Source: Persicobacter psychrovividus (lineage in GTDB: Bacteria > Bacteroidota > Bacteroidia > Cytophagales > Cyclobacteriaceae). From it: a stretch of DNA of 64,000 nucleotides. The translations under genes were made by a program, and so were the position numbers. The DNA lies in NCBI RefSeq assembly GCF_036492425.1, contig NZ_AP025292.1, positions 2,108,001-2,172,000 on the forward strand, read 5' to 3'. Shown here in pieces: positions 48,089-57,947 of this stretch. The stretch's first letter is position 1. Each line of letters opens with the position of its first letter. Under the pieces are notes generated by a model. The model had not been told where the DNA came from and ran no database searches. It saw nothing but the letters and a program-made list of their open reading frames with translations.

Positions 48089-49528
48089 TTAAGCGTTCGC
48101 CAATTCTTCTTTCAATTTACCCAACGATTTCTTGGCATCGCCGAACAACATTTTTGTACGGTCGCCGAAGAATAATGGGTTCTGAATACCGGCATAACCT
48201 GTACCCATAGAACGTTTAAAAACCACCACGTTTTTCGCTTGCTCCACATCCAAAATCGGCATACCGTAAATCGGAGATCCAGCATCAGATTTTGCCGCAG
48301 GGTTCACTACATCATTGGCACCAATCACCAATACCACATCTGTATTGTTGAAGGCATCATTGGCAGGCTCCAATTCCATCAGCTTATCGTAATCTACATC
48401 AGACTCCGCCAAAAGTACGTTCATGTGACCTGGCATACGACCCGCTACTGGGTGAATGGCATATTTCACATCCACACCTTCTGTTTCAAGCACCTGCTCC
48501 AGTTCATGACAAACGTGCTGCGCCTGCGCAACCGCCAAACCATAACCTGGCACGATAACTACGCGCTCAGAATATTTCAGCTGAATGGCCAAATCTGAAG
48601 GCGTTGCTTCTTTCACGACTTCCTCACGACCAGAACCTGACGCACTGCTTGCAGATGCACCGAAGCCACCGATAACAACAGAAATCAAGGAGCGGTTCAT
48701 CGCCTCACACATCAGGATCGTCAATAGAATACCCGATGCACCTACCAGAATACCACCTACAATCATGATATTGTTTCCGTAGATCAGACCGGCAACCGTC
48801 GCGCCAATACCTGTAAATGAGTTCAGCAATGAGATCACTACCGGCATATCGCCACCACCAATCGGCGAAACAAAAGCCACACCGTAGAACAATGAAACGA
48901 TGGTCAATACGATCAGCAAAGTGAAGTTCATTTCATTGCCCGCCATAATCAAATAAGACAACACAAATACGGCAATCAAAGTCGTTACATTGATAATTTG
49001 CGGCACTGGCAACTTAATGTTGTCACGCAAAGAACCATTCAGCTTACCCCAGGCAATTAAAGATCCTGAGAAAGACACCGCACCGATAAACAATGCAAAT
49101 ACAGAAGAAAATACGGAACCGGTAAACAAATCTGCATGTCCGGCTACGGCAGCAAGTTTTCCTGCCACACCTTCTGGTGCGTAATTTTTCAATTCAATAA
49201 AACCAATCAACATGGCAGTTGCACCACCCAAACCGTTGAACAAGGACACCATCTCTGGCATCGCAGTCATCGCTACACGCTTTGAAGCAACCAAACCAAC
49301 GCCAGAACCAATCGCCATAGCGATGATAATGAACACATATTTGGTCATCGAAACGGCTGTGCCGGCAAGCATTGGTGTAAGCAAAGCAATCAAAATGGCC
49401 AAGCCCATACCTGCACCAGCCACCAGGTTCCCTTTGCGGGCGGTTGCTGGATTAGACAATCCCTTCATCCCGATGATGAAGATGATGATACTAATCAGAT
49501 ATAAAAAATCTATGATCTCTTTTCCCAT
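48089..49528 (-). CDS. pntB: NAD(P) transhydrogenase subunit beta
   Basis: A 479-residue subunit of the proton-translocating transhydrogenase, which uses proton-motive force to reduce NADP+ with NADH. The N-terminal part has about nine membrane helices. The C-terminal NADP-binding domain III starts near residue 300 and shows VPGYGLAVAQAQHVCHELEQ, AIHPVAGRMPGHMNVLLAES, VLVIGANDVVNPAA and VVVFKRSMGTGYAGIQNPLF. All family signatures are intact. It is the last gene of the pntA-alpha2-pntB operon, 34 bp from the preceding gene. No active-site loss was seen. Confidence 0.97.
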   Translation of the reverse strand: MGKEIIDFLYLISIIIFIIGMKGLSNPATARKGNLVAGAGMGLAILIALLTPMLAGTAVSMTKYVFIIIAMAIGSGVGLVASKRVAMTAMPEMVSLFNGLGGATAMLIGFIELKNYAPEGVAGKLAAVAGHADLFTGSVFSSVFALFIGAVSFSGSLIAWGKLNGSLRDNIKLPVPQIINVTTLIAVFVLSYLIMAGNEMNFTLLIVLTIVSLFYGVAFVSPIGGGDMPVVISLLNSFTGIGATVAGLIYGNNIMIVGGILVGASGILLTILMCEAMNRSLISVVIGGFGASASSASGSGREEVVKEATPSDLAIQLKYSERVVIVPGYGLAVAQAQHVCHELEQVLETEGVDVKYAIHPVAGRMPGHMNVLLAESDVDYDKLMELEPANDAFNNTDVVLVIGANDVVNPAAKSDAGSPIYGMPILDVEQAKNVVVFKRSMGTGYAGIQNPLFFGDRTKMLFGDAKKSLGKLKEELANA

Positions 49529-49562
49529 AATAGTCTAATATTAAGCATAAACAGTTACCTGC

Positions 49563-49874
49563 TTATTTCTTTTTCTTTTTGAACATTTCCAACATGCGGT
49601 TCGTCACAGCGAAACCTCCCACAACGTTGACCATCGCCAGGGCAATACCCAATGAACCGACAACCAAGGTGATATAGTCTGCATCATCGGCCTTAAGGAT
49701 CATGATGATCGCACCAATCACAACCACTCCCGAGATGGCATTTGAACCCGACATCAGCGGAGTATGCAATACCGTTGGTACTTTGGCAATAATCTCGATA
49801 CCTACAAAAGTTGCAAGCACCAAAATGGTGATCATTGCCAGGTTATTTTCAATGAAGTTTAGAATCAATTCCAT
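49563..49874 (-). CDS. pntAB: NAD(P) transhydrogenase alpha2 (membrane) subunit
   Basis: A 103-residue protein with three to four membrane helices (ITILVLATFVGIEIIAKV, GVVVIGAIIMILKA, VVGSLGIALAMVNVVGGFAV) and the TP-type signature TVLHTPLMSGSNAISG. It supplies the membrane part of the alpha subunit, a separate gene in organisms with a three-subunit enzyme. It starts 9 bp after the alpha1 stop, clearly in one operon. Confidence 0.95.
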   Translation of the reverse strand: MELILNFIENNLAMITILVLATFVGIEIIAKVPTVLHTPLMSGSNAISGVVVIGAIIMILKADDADYITLVVGSLGIALAMVNVVGGFAVTNRMLEMFKKKKK

Positions 49875-49883
49875 TTCTACAAA

Positions 49884-51005
49884 TTATTTGGTTAAAGCTG
49901 GGGCACCGAAACGCACCTCACCGTTATAAACAATACATGCTGAACCGAAAATATCCTCTTCGAAATCAAAAGAAAAACCTTCCTCAGAAAGGAAATCTTT
50001 ATGCTTCAGGAAGTTCTCCACATTTCGGCTGAACAATTGCGAAGCATGCTCTGGCACCTCATCGGCAAGTTCTGAATTCCCGACGATCGTAACGCCGTGT
50101 GTTTTCACGACTTCACGGTGCTTTGAAAAGGCCACATTACCACCTGTAGAAGCGGCAAGGTCAATCAAAACAGCCCCTTGCGGCATGGCTTTCAACATTT
50201 CCTCATTTACCAATAATGGCGCAGGACGGCCACGCAATTGCGCTGTCGTGATCACGATATCGGCTTTGGAAACCTTCTGGAAGATCAAATCAGCCTGACG
50301 CTGCTTATATTCTTCGGTTTGCTCAACGGCATAACCTCCGGCAGCTTTGTCATCGCTGGCGCCTTCCACCTCCACAAACTTGGCTCCCAAAGACATTACT
50401 TCCTCTTTGGCGGCAGCACGGGTATCGAAAGCCTCTACCATCGCGCCTAAACGGCGACCAGTAGCAATGGCCTGCAAACCGGCTACCCCGGCACCCAACA
50501 CCAACATTTTCGCTGGGCGGATCGTTCCGGCAGCGGTTGAAAGCATCGGCATATAACGTGGCAAATGATCTGCGGCAGTCAATACGGCTTTATAACCTGC
50601 AATTGAGGCCATCGACGAAAGCACGTCCATTGCCTGAGCAATCGTTGAGCGAGGGATCATGTCCATACTCAGGGCAGTCAAACCTTTTGACGCCAGTTTT
50701 TCACAGATGGAGTCATCGGCGAACGGTTGAAACTGAGAGATCAATACGGCACCCTTTTTCACCTGATCAAGGTCAGATTCAGGCAATGGGATAATGGTCG
50801 TAATGACATCGGCAGCGGCCAAAACTTCGGCACGGTCTGCGGCTTTAGCCCCTTCGGCTACAAAAAGTTCATCAACAAGGGCAGCGCCCTCTCCGCAACC
50901 TTTCTCAAAAACCACCTCGTGTTTTTGAGCAACAAGTTTCTTGACAAAGTCAGGTGTGATCGCCACACGCTTCTCCGTCAATTCCTTTAAAATTCCAAAA
51001 CGCAT
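49884..51005 (-). CDS. pntAA: NAD(P) transhydrogenase alpha1 (NAD-binding) subunit
   Basis: A 373-residue cytoplasmic NAD(H)-binding domain of the transhydrogenase, related to alanine dehydrogenase. It shows KRVAITPDFVKKL near the start, a Rossmann LGAGVAGLQAIATGRRLGAM near residue 170, the FDTR following it and GRPAPLLV near 255. The membrane segment is absent, as expected for the split alpha form. It is the first gene of the operon. Confidence 0.96.
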   Translation of the reverse strand: MRFGILKELTEKRVAITPDFVKKLVAQKHEVVFEKGCGEGAALVDELFVAEGAKAADRAEVLAAADVITTIIPLPESDLDQVKKGAVLISQFQPFADDSICEKLASKGLTALSMDMIPRSTIAQAMDVLSSMASIAGYKAVLTAADHLPRYMPMLSTAAGTIRPAKMLVLGAGVAGLQAIATGRRLGAMVEAFDTRAAAKEEVMSLGAKFVEVEGASDDKAAGGYAVEQTEEYKQRQADLIFQKVSKADIVITTAQLRGRPAPLLVNEEMLKAMPQGAVLIDLAASTGGNVAFSKHREVVKTHGVTIVGNSELADEVPEHASQLFSRNVENFLKHKDFLSEEGFSFDFEEDIFGSACIVYNGEVRFGAPALTK

Positions 51006-51447
51006 AGAATTGCTGGATGATATGTTTAATCAAAATATTCTTTAACTGAGCTGAAATAGTATTCAGCAGTTTCCTACTGATGAAAATTTCATCTTTAATA
51101 AAAAACTTACACGAAGAACGGCATTCGTACGCAATCGCACAAACGATTGTTATGAAAACAACATAGTTGTTACCTATATCTTATAAATAGTTAGATTATT
51201 TATGATCTGTTGCAAATCGAGATTTTTTACAACAGCTCCATTCACAGCGGATTTCGTTGAATAAATGAAAAATTTGATATAAAGTAGCTTATATTTTTTA
51301 GTATTTTCACAAATCATTATCCTATCTTGCCTTGATAATAATGTCTAAAATGTCAAAAAAAATAATTTTTCACACTTGCAAAATTACTTTTATGGCTTTG
51401 GTATTCAATTTGTATAATTGATATCATACTTATCTTTTTGGAAACTT
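51006..51447. other. AT-rich intergenic region between the pnt operon and a rightward gene
   Basis: 442 bp, no ORF recognised. It should carry divergent promoters. The minus-strand pnt promoter and the rightward one were not resolved with confidence. No RNA gene or repeat was recognised. Confidence 0.4.
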
Positions 51448-52263
51448 ATGGCGATCCGTTTAAATAAAAAATCAACGATTCTATTCATTTTAGGTCTATT
51501 ATTATCTGCCTTGAGCATCACGGCCAAGGCTGACAACACGCACCTACGTAAAGAAAAAAACTTTAATTTCAGCACCGATCGCCTGCATACTGATCCCGGA
51601 ATAGTTCAAGGAAAAATGATCCTGCTGTCTAAAAATGGAAAGATGATGTTTCCGCAGGAACCCCTTGAAGCGGACGAAAAGGCGGCATTGAAAATGCTTG
51701 ACATCGAAGGATCTCACCAAAAAAATGCTGGGCAATATTATATTTTACTCAGTCGGGTAGCCTTCCTCGTCAATAAAAGTCAAGCGGAAATTTGCAACGA
51801 AGATCTTTGTAGCCTCGCCACACAGCAAGCCTTATTGCCTAATAATTCGGTATCAAAAATTGGCGACCATCAATTTCAGCTAACCGGTGGCATCATGTCC
51901 CCAGATTTTAAATACAGTCTACAGTTTCCTGCCCCCCTACAACCCTACGAAGCCTTTTTATCCAACTACCTTAGCCAAGACGAACTGGCGCATACGCAAA
52001 TCAGCATTCAAAAAAATTATGATTTCGGACGTGTCCTTTTTCACAAAACCTCACAAAAATCATATATCATTACTACATATACTCGTTTTTCGAATGACAA
52101 AACACTAATTCAGAACTTCACTATAAATTATATCTATAATATTCCACCTGATTTTCTTGGAGGAATTAGTAAATTTGAATCGGCAATTTGGGAAGGCATA
52201 CTCGATTTTGTGGATCACTTTCAATCGGTGATACCTGCAATCGCAGCTTCTCCTGAATTGTAA
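51448..52263 (+). CDS. Exported hypothetical protein
   Basis: A 271-residue protein from the ATG at 51448. The frame is open to 51418, but those codons add non-signal residues. A signal peptide is clear (STILFILGLLLSALSITAKA). The mature part has a Cys pair (EICNEDLC) that might form a disulphide, and no recognised domain. The gene is AT-rich. It lies 91 bp upstream of the NADH dehydrogenase gene, on the same strand, but a functional link is not evident. Confidence 0.6.
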   Translation: MAIRLNKKSTILFILGLLLSALSITAKADNTHLRKEKNFNFSTDRLHTDPGIVQGKMILLSKNGKMMFPQEPLEADEKAALKMLDIEGSHQKNAGQYYILLSRVAFLVNKSQAEICNEDLCSLATQQALLPNNSVSKIGDHQFQLTGGIMSPDFKYSLQFPAPLQPYEAFLSNYLSQDELAHTQISIQKNYDFGRVLFHKTSQKSYIITTYTRFSNDKTLIQNFTINYIYNIPPDFLGGISKFESAIWEGILDFVDHFQSVIPAIAASPEL

Positions 52264-52354
52264 CTTAAACAAACACCTCTCAACACCCGCCTATTTCACC
52301 TACGAGCAAGCCGCACGTGGAAATAATGCAAAATATCCTTACAACACGAAGAAC

Positions 52355-53653
52355 ATGAAGATACCTGAAATATCCCTTCCAAGAGTCGTTATCCTTGGCG
52401 GTGGATTCGCCGGTTTAAATATAGCAAAACGTATCGACACCAAGCACTATCAGGTCGTGATGGTCGATCGACACAATTACCACACTTTTCAGCCCTTACT
52501 TTATCAGGTAGCCACCTCCGGCCTTGAGCCCGACAGTATCGCCTACCCTTTGCGCAAGACTTTTGCTGATAAAAAAAGATTTCATTTCCGTATGGCAGAA
52601 GTGAAATCGGTGGATGAAAGCACCAAAATCGTCCAGACTTCCATTGGCGATATCCGTTACGATCACCTCATTATTGCCACTGGTGCCCGCTCCAATTATT
52701 TTGGAATGGAAAATGTGGAGCGTAATGCCATGCCGATGAAAACCCTCACCCAGTCGCTGGACCTGAGGAGTTTGATTCTTCAGAACTTTGAAAAAGCCCT
52801 GTACTGTAATGACATTAACGAGCAAAAGCGCCTGATGACTTTTGTAATCGTTGGTGGTGGACCTACGGGCGTAGAGCTTGCCGGTGCTTTGGCAGAACTT
52901 AAAACACAGGTATTGCCGACCGATTATCCGGATCTGGATTTGCGAGATATGGAAATTCACCTGGTGGAAGCCGCTCCAAAGGTACTGAGTGCGATGAGTG
53001 ATCACGCTTCCCGCAAGGCCGATCGGTTCCTGGATAAAATGGGGGTGCATTTATGGATGAATACCTTCGTAAAGGATTATGACGGACAAACGGTCATTAC
53101 TTCCGAAAGAGAGATTCCTGCTGAAACGCTCATCTGGGCAGCAGGGGTAATGGGTGCACCGATTCAAGGACTCAACGCCTCGAAAATTGGTGCTGCCAAC
53201 CGCATTATTGTCAATACTAAATGTGAAGTTGAGGGCGCCGACAATGTTTATGCCGTAGGAGATGTTTCCCTGATGGCCACCAAAAACTTCCCTAAAGGCT
53301 TGCCGATGCTTGGCTCTGTAGCCATGCAGCAGGGAACCATGCTGGCCAAAAATTTCAACGCTATGGCCAAGGGCAAGAAAACCCGTGAGTTCAAATATAA
53401 GGACAAAGGGACCATGGCCACTATCGGACGAAACCGTGCGGTTGTCGATCTTCCTTTTTACAAATTCAGCGGTACCTTCGCCTGGTTTACCTGGATGTTC
53501 GTTCACCTGATGCTGCTTGCCGGCTTCCGTAACCGTGTGGTAACCTTTATTAACTGGGCATGGGGTTATTTAAGATATGACCAAGCCAACAGACTGATTG
53601 TCCGTACCTATCGCAGAAACAAAGGCGAAGTGCTGGAGCAGAATGACGTTTAA
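52355..53653 (+). CDS. ndh: Type II NADH:quinone oxidoreductase (NDH-2)
   Basis: A 432-residue flavoprotein that oxidises NADH and reduces quinone at the membrane without pumping protons. It has an FAD-binding VVILGGGFAGLNIAKRI at residues about 11-27, the YHTFQPLLYQVATSGL block, a second dinucleotide motif FVIVGGGPTGVELAGALAEL near 165 and NVYAVGDVSLM near 305. The C-terminus has the amphipathic/membrane segment AWFTWMFVHLMLLAGFRN. Family signatures are intact. A terminator follows. Confidence 0.93.
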   Translation: MKIPEISLPRVVILGGGFAGLNIAKRIDTKHYQVVMVDRHNYHTFQPLLYQVATSGLEPDSIAYPLRKTFADKKRFHFRMAEVKSVDESTKIVQTSIGDIRYDHLIIATGARSNYFGMENVERNAMPMKTLTQSLDLRSLILQNFEKALYCNDINEQKRLMTFVIVGGGPTGVELAGALAELKTQVLPTDYPDLDLRDMEIHLVEAAPKVLSAMSDHASRKADRFLDKMGVHLWMNTFVKDYDGQTVITSEREIPAETLIWAAGVMGAPIQGLNASKIGAANRIIVNTKCEVEGADNVYAVGDVSLMATKNFPKGLPMLGSVAMQQGTMLAKNFNAMAKGKKTREFKYKDKGTMATIGRNRAVVDLPFYKFSGTFAWFTWMFVHLMLLAGFRNRVVTFINWAWGYLRYDQANRLIVRTYRRNKGEVLEQNDV

Positions 53654-53700
53654 CGCATCGAAGAATAAAATAATCCTCAGGAATAATTTTCATTCCGACA

Positions 53701-53735
53701 AAAAGGCAGCCCGTTTTCGCGAGCTGCCTTTTTTC
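53701..53735 (+). terminator. Intrinsic terminator of the NDH-2 gene
   Basis: AAAAGGCAGC and GCTGCCTTTT form the stem with a GC-rich loop, followed by a T-run. Confidence 0.85.
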
Positions 53736-53932
53736 TTTACCTCAACACTGTGCTGTCAGTTCAAAATATTACCGATTTATCAATTGCTGAAAACATTATT
53801 GGACGCCTATTCCAAGATTGACAATGAACATGTTAAAGATTAAATAAATGGTAATCCTGCAATTCGAGCCCGGAATAATGTATTCTTGGCAGGGTTCTTG
53901 CAAAATAGTGTGCCGTACCAATTTACTTATTT

Positions 53933-54772
53933 ATGAAGGGTCTTAAAACATTCGGTTTCCTTCTTATGCTGAGCCCGCTCAGCAACACCTGTGGCTTTAA
54001 CTCAAGCACATGGGGATCAGGTAAAATGCCTGAGAAAAACATGGAAGCCGGAGCAGATGCAAACTTCATTATGGTCGATGATTTCACAGATATTGTGAAA
54101 GTCGATGGGCCGGAAGTTACCCCAAATATTTATCAAAATCTCATGAGCTTGCATGAACTCCCTGTAAAGGAAAAAACAAGCACTTTCATTAACATGATGC
54201 TCCCTGCCGTATTGGTCGCAAGAGAGCGAAAACTCGCCGAATTGAAGCAGGTTGAGGCATTGATCGCCTCCATGGATGAAAAACCATCGGCCGCAAGCCT
54301 ACTTTCCCCATATATGGAAAAGTACAAGGCCAAAACGATTGAAGAACTGCCTGAACGATTAACGCCACCGCCGGTCAGCATGATCTTGGCACAGAGCATT
54401 ATGGAAACAGGCTGGGGCACCTCACCCATTTTCACAGAAGCAAATAATGCCTTTGGAGTTTGGTCATTCTCACACAAAGAGGCACGCCGACTGACACAAG
54501 GCACCAGAAATGGAAAAAAAGTATATGTCAGGGCTTACGACAACATTTTGGAGTCTGCAGAAAATTACCTCGACATTATTGGCCGGGTAAGCAGCTACAA
54601 AAACCTTCGCAAGACCATGCAAAAAACCGACAACTCTCTTATATTGGTTAATCACCTTTCCAACTATTCTGAAGAAGGCAGCCTGTATGTAAAACAGCTC
54701 CGTAGCCTCATCAGAAAGTACGAATTACAAAGATTTGACCATTACTTTACCCTGCCTACTTACGCCGTTTAG
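53933..54772 (+). CDS. Bax/FlgJ-like glucosaminidase (peptidoglycan hydrolase)
   Basis: A 279-residue protein with a possible lipoprotein-like export signal (FLLMLSPLSNTC near residue 20). The GH73 glucosaminidase domain (residues about 135-275) has PVSMILAQSIMETGWGTSPI with the catalytic Glu, EANNAFGVWSF, VRAYDNILESAENYLDIIGR and NHLSNYSEEGSLYVKQLRSL. It should cut the GlcNAc-MurNAc bond of peptidoglycan in the periplasm. It is monocistronic, with a terminator close after its stop. Confidence 0.87.
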   Translation: MKGLKTFGFLLMLSPLSNTCGFNSSTWGSGKMPEKNMEAGADANFIMVDDFTDIVKVDGPEVTPNIYQNLMSLHELPVKEKTSTFINMMLPAVLVARERKLAELKQVEALIASMDEKPSAASLLSPYMEKYKAKTIEELPERLTPPPVSMILAQSIMETGWGTSPIFTEANNAFGVWSFSHKEARRLTQGTRNGKKVYVRAYDNILESAENYLDIIGRVSSYKNLRKTMQKTDNSLILVNHLSNYSEEGSLYVKQLRSLIRKYELQRFDHYFTLPTYAV

Positions 54773-54794
54773 CAGTGGCAAAAAGTAAACAAAA

Positions 54795-54826
54795 AAAGGA
54801 CCGCCCTAAACGCGGTCCTTTTTTTG
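54795..54826 (+). terminator. Intrinsic terminator of the glucosaminidase gene
   Basis: AAAAGGACCGC and GCGGTCCTTTT form the stem, followed by a T-run. Confidence 0.85.
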
Positions 54827-54845
54827 TGCCTTAAATTGGAGCATT

Positions 54846-54885
54846 AAAAAAGCCACAGGCGAATATCATCACCTGCGGCTTTTCT
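54846..54885 (-). terminator. Intrinsic terminator of the fadL-GDSL unit
   Basis: AAAAAGCCACAGG and CCTGCGGCTTTT form a stem with one mismatch, oriented to end the minus-strand operon. Confidence 0.75.
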
Positions 54886-54935
54886 TATCCTCAGCCTGCT
54901 CCTTTACAGGAACAAAGGCTGTATTTTAGGTTATA

Positions 54936-56594
54936 TTAAGGCAATTCAACCGCACGGTAGTTACCTACCTGAACAGGTGAAATCGTTGATCCGAAATCTT
55001 TATTGATCGCATCGATAATTCCATTGGCAGTTACGGCATACCCACGAGGAGTCAAGTGGATACCATCAGTAGAGAATGCACCACCAGTAATATACGCTCC
55101 TGTAAGTGTTACACCATCAACAGCGTACCCTTTGATTACACGATCAAGGATTGGCTGAATGTCAAGGTAAGCTACATTTGGATTAGCATCGACAAGTGTC
55201 TTAATTTCAGTGTTCAGCTCTGTCGTTCTTTCAACTACAAGTGCTTTTTCATCTTGATCTAAAACATACTCGGTACCAATCGGGCTAACCTTAATACCAT
55301 ATTCATTATCAAATTCATTTTTAGCAGCAGGATAAACCATATCCAAATCCAACTGACCACCAGTAGCAGCTTTAACCTGCGCGGCAATTGCTCCCGCAGT
55401 AGCATCATCACCTGCATTTTTCGCTTCAACATATTGCTGAACCGGCACAATCAAAGCTTCTGAGATTGTCCCAACACCCAAAAGTGTAATAATAGCATTC
55501 GGTTGTTTTTGGCCTGCTTGTACTAAAGCAACATCAGTAAATAACTGCACCAAACCTGGAGAGGTCAAATCCAAATACCCCAATCCTTTTGCCAAAACAT
55601 CACTCTGGATTCGAGAAAAAGTTAACAAAGCATCATCTGTGTCAATATCAAATTTACGAACAGTCGTAGAAGTTGAATCTTCTAACTGAATTAATGGGAA
55701 ATTAAGTCCAGCTTCAAAGTTAGCGCCATTAAATCCACCCATAGCATACAATAGGTTAGCTTGCACTGCAGTTGCCGCATCAAAAGTTACCCTTTGCGCA
55801 ATTGAATCTACCGCTAACAATGCCTGCACCTGAGGATTAACAGTGGTGAAATACGGCGCATCCAACACATTAGGAATAGATACTGCTACTCCTTTTGCAT
55901 CATTCGCAGTCATCGTATTCAACAAAGCTTGATAATTTGGTAAAAATGCCTCACGACTTGTTAAAGAGGCTGTATTAATAGGATTAAAAGCTGATCCACT
56001 TTTACCTCCGTCAGCTGCATAACCCAAAATATCATTATTTCCCAACCATAAGGTGAAAAATGAAGGATTGGTTTTCGCAAGTGTGGCAATATATGAATCC
56101 ATTCGGTTGGCATCCGGCAACATGCGGTAGAAAAACGGATTGGTTTTCACAGGATCACTTCCGTAGCCTGGCGCCTGAACATCCACTACACGAATACCAG
56201 GAACACCCATATTATTAAAAACAGGACCATCTGCCAAAGGCTGAGCAAAAGCAGGATCTGGTGCCACATTTTCGAAAACAGGGGAACCACCCACAAGGCC
56301 GGTCAGTTTCATATAGCCTGAACCATTTCCAGGGATCGTCGGCTGCGTAAACTCACCACCACCAACAGCCTGCATTTGCTGCGCGATCATCAATGGATAA
56401 GAGTTTTGCTGACTTTCAGCATAAAGGCCTCCATCGGCATAACCTGAAGTCAGGGAGTTACCAACAGCGATATAATTTGAAAAATCTGCTGATCCAGAAA
56501 TTGGCGTGGGCACATTTTCAACCTCACGACAACCCACCATAGCAGTGGCAGCCAAACCAAGACCTAATAATATATTTTTATATGATTTCATCAT
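54936..56594 (-). CDS. SGNH/GDSL-type hydrolase lipoprotein
   Basis: A 552-residue protein with a lipoprotein signal (LLGLGLAATAMVGC). The SGNH blocks are visible: AVGNSLTSGYADGG (nucleophile Ser, near residue 45), a Gly in block II, FTLWLGNNDILG (block III Asn) and DGIHLTPRGYAV (block V Asp/His, near the C-terminus). The middle 200 residues are variable. It is probably a surface esterase or lipase. It starts 27 bp after the FadL-like gene, a pairing frequent in Bacteroidota, so a lipid-uptake unit is likely: the lipoprotein frees acyl chains and the channel imports them. That is inference. Confidence 0.88.
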   Translation of the reverse strand: MMKSYKNILLGLGLAATAMVGCREVENVPTPISGSADFSNYIAVGNSLTSGYADGGLYAESQQNSYPLMIAQQMQAVGGGEFTQPTIPGNGSGYMKLTGLVGGSPVFENVAPDPAFAQPLADGPVFNNMGVPGIRVVDVQAPGYGSDPVKTNPFFYRMLPDANRMDSYIATLAKTNPSFFTLWLGNNDILGYAADGGKSGSAFNPINTASLTSREAFLPNYQALLNTMTANDAKGVAVSIPNVLDAPYFTTVNPQVQALLAVDSIAQRVTFDAATAVQANLLYAMGGFNGANFEAGLNFPLIQLEDSTSTTVRKFDIDTDDALLTFSRIQSDVLAKGLGYLDLTSPGLVQLFTDVALVQAGQKQPNAIITLLGVGTISEALIVPVQQYVEAKNAGDDATAGAIAAQVKAATGGQLDLDMVYPAAKNEFDNEYGIKVSPIGTEYVLDQDEKALVVERTTELNTEIKTLVDANPNVAYLDIQPILDRVIKGYAVDGVTLTGAYITGGAFSTDGIHLTPRGYAVTANGIIDAINKDFGSTISPVQVGNYRAVELP

Positions 56595-56621
56595 CAGAAT
56601 TCAGAGATAAAGGGGGGAGAA

Positions 56622-57947
56622 TTAGAATAAATAAGAAACAGTCAAACCGCCTACCAAGCCGCTCAGCTTGTAAGTACCTGGCAATACATTTTGCTCAGGA
56701 GTTCCTGTCAAAGAACCGTCGGCCTCAATACCTTTAATAGTACCGGCATTTTTCGCATCGGTGTAAGTCTGGCGACGCTCGCTACCATTAATCCAAATGA
56801 AGGAAGCGTCCACAGAAAGGTGCTCGTTTGGCATCCATCCCAAACCGAAAGTCAGGTTGGTACGGTCTTGATCAGGTGTTTCAGGTGTCATGAATCCGTC
56901 TTGTACCGGAGTCTGATCGTAGTAAATACCGGCACGCAAAGCGAAAGTAGGAACGATTTTATATTCCGCACCCAGCTTAGCCTGCAGGGAATTTTTATAA
57001 TCACGTGGAGAAGAAGAAATGAATTCTCCATTGATAGGATCAACAAAGTTGAAAGTCAGCGACTGGTAAGCTCCCCAGCCCACAATGTTACCTTCAAAAC
57101 CAATGGTTACTTTTTCATCTGGTGTTACCGTTACCCCTACTGAAGTTACAGAAGGCAAAGGCAAGGTAGCATCGAACTGCGTTCCACCCTGAGGGAATGC
57201 ACCACTGGCATAAACCAAATCAGGAATATTGGCAAAAGTCACATCTCCACCGCTTACTTTCGCATCTACACGCGAACGGTAGCTAAAGGAAAGGTTGACC
57301 ATTTTCGAGGCCTGAAAATACAAACCAAGGTTGTATCCGATTCCGATATCTGATTTACCGTCCAGCTCAATTTGAGCCTGAGGGCTGACCTGAGGAATAC
57401 CACGTTGCAAGTTTACAGAACCCGTAGAAACCACCAAACCTGCACCTACCGAGAAGCGGTCAGAAACACGGTAAGAAACGGTAGGCTGAAAGAAAATCGC
57501 CTGTAATTTAATGGAAGTTAATAAAGAAGATCCTTTCCAGTTATCATCCCAGTTTACGGATGAACCATAAGGCGTATAAACACCAATACCAAATGCCCAG
57601 TTGCTGTACTCGCCATCGCTATTTTTAGGCTGAAAAGCACCATAAACATGGAATGGCGTACCTAAAGGAGAATTTGTTGAAGCGGTGTAATTACTGTTAG
57701 GTGTTTCAGAATCCCAGTAATTCACTTTGGAATCAATCAGGTTGAAACCTACAGAAATACCACTGCGTCGCGCCATAGCCAACGCGCCAGGGTTCCAGAA
57801 TACACTTGAAGGATCAGGCTGAAGGCCTACACCGAGGTTACCCATTGCGGCTTGGCGATTACCTTGCAGCAACACCTGGTATCCTGCTGCCATAGAACTG
57901 ATACTACCCATTAAAAGTAGCGCGAAAAGTAAAATTCCTTTTCTCAT
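56622..57947 (-). CDS. FadL/OmpP1/TodX-family outer-membrane transporter
   Basis: A 441-residue protein with a signal peptide (GILLFALLLMGSISSMAA). The FadL start follows (QGNRQAAMGNLGVGLQPDPS then SSVFWNPGALAMA), with a long beta-barrel, SLTFNFVDPINGEF-like hatch regions and a C-terminal aromatic strand ending VSYLF. FadL proteins import hydrophobic compounds such as long-chain fatty acids across the outer membrane. It is the first gene of a two-gene unit with the GDSL lipoprotein. Confidence 0.93.
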   Translation of the reverse strand: MRKGILLFALLLMGSISSMAAGYQVLLQGNRQAAMGNLGVGLQPDPSSVFWNPGALAMARRSGISVGFNLIDSKVNYWDSETPNSNYTASTNSPLGTPFHVYGAFQPKNSDGEYSNWAFGIGVYTPYGSSVNWDDNWKGSSLLTSIKLQAIFFQPTVSYRVSDRFSVGAGLVVSTGSVNLQRGIPQVSPQAQIELDGKSDIGIGYNLGLYFQASKMVNLSFSYRSRVDAKVSGGDVTFANIPDLVYASGAFPQGGTQFDATLPLPSVTSVGVTVTPDEKVTIGFEGNIVGWGAYQSLTFNFVDPINGEFISSSPRDYKNSLQAKLGAEYKIVPTFALRAGIYYDQTPVQDGFMTPETPDQDRTNLTFGLGWMPNEHLSVDASFIWINGSERRQTYTDAKNAGTIKGIEADGSLTGTPEQNVLPGTYKLSGLVGGLTVSYLF

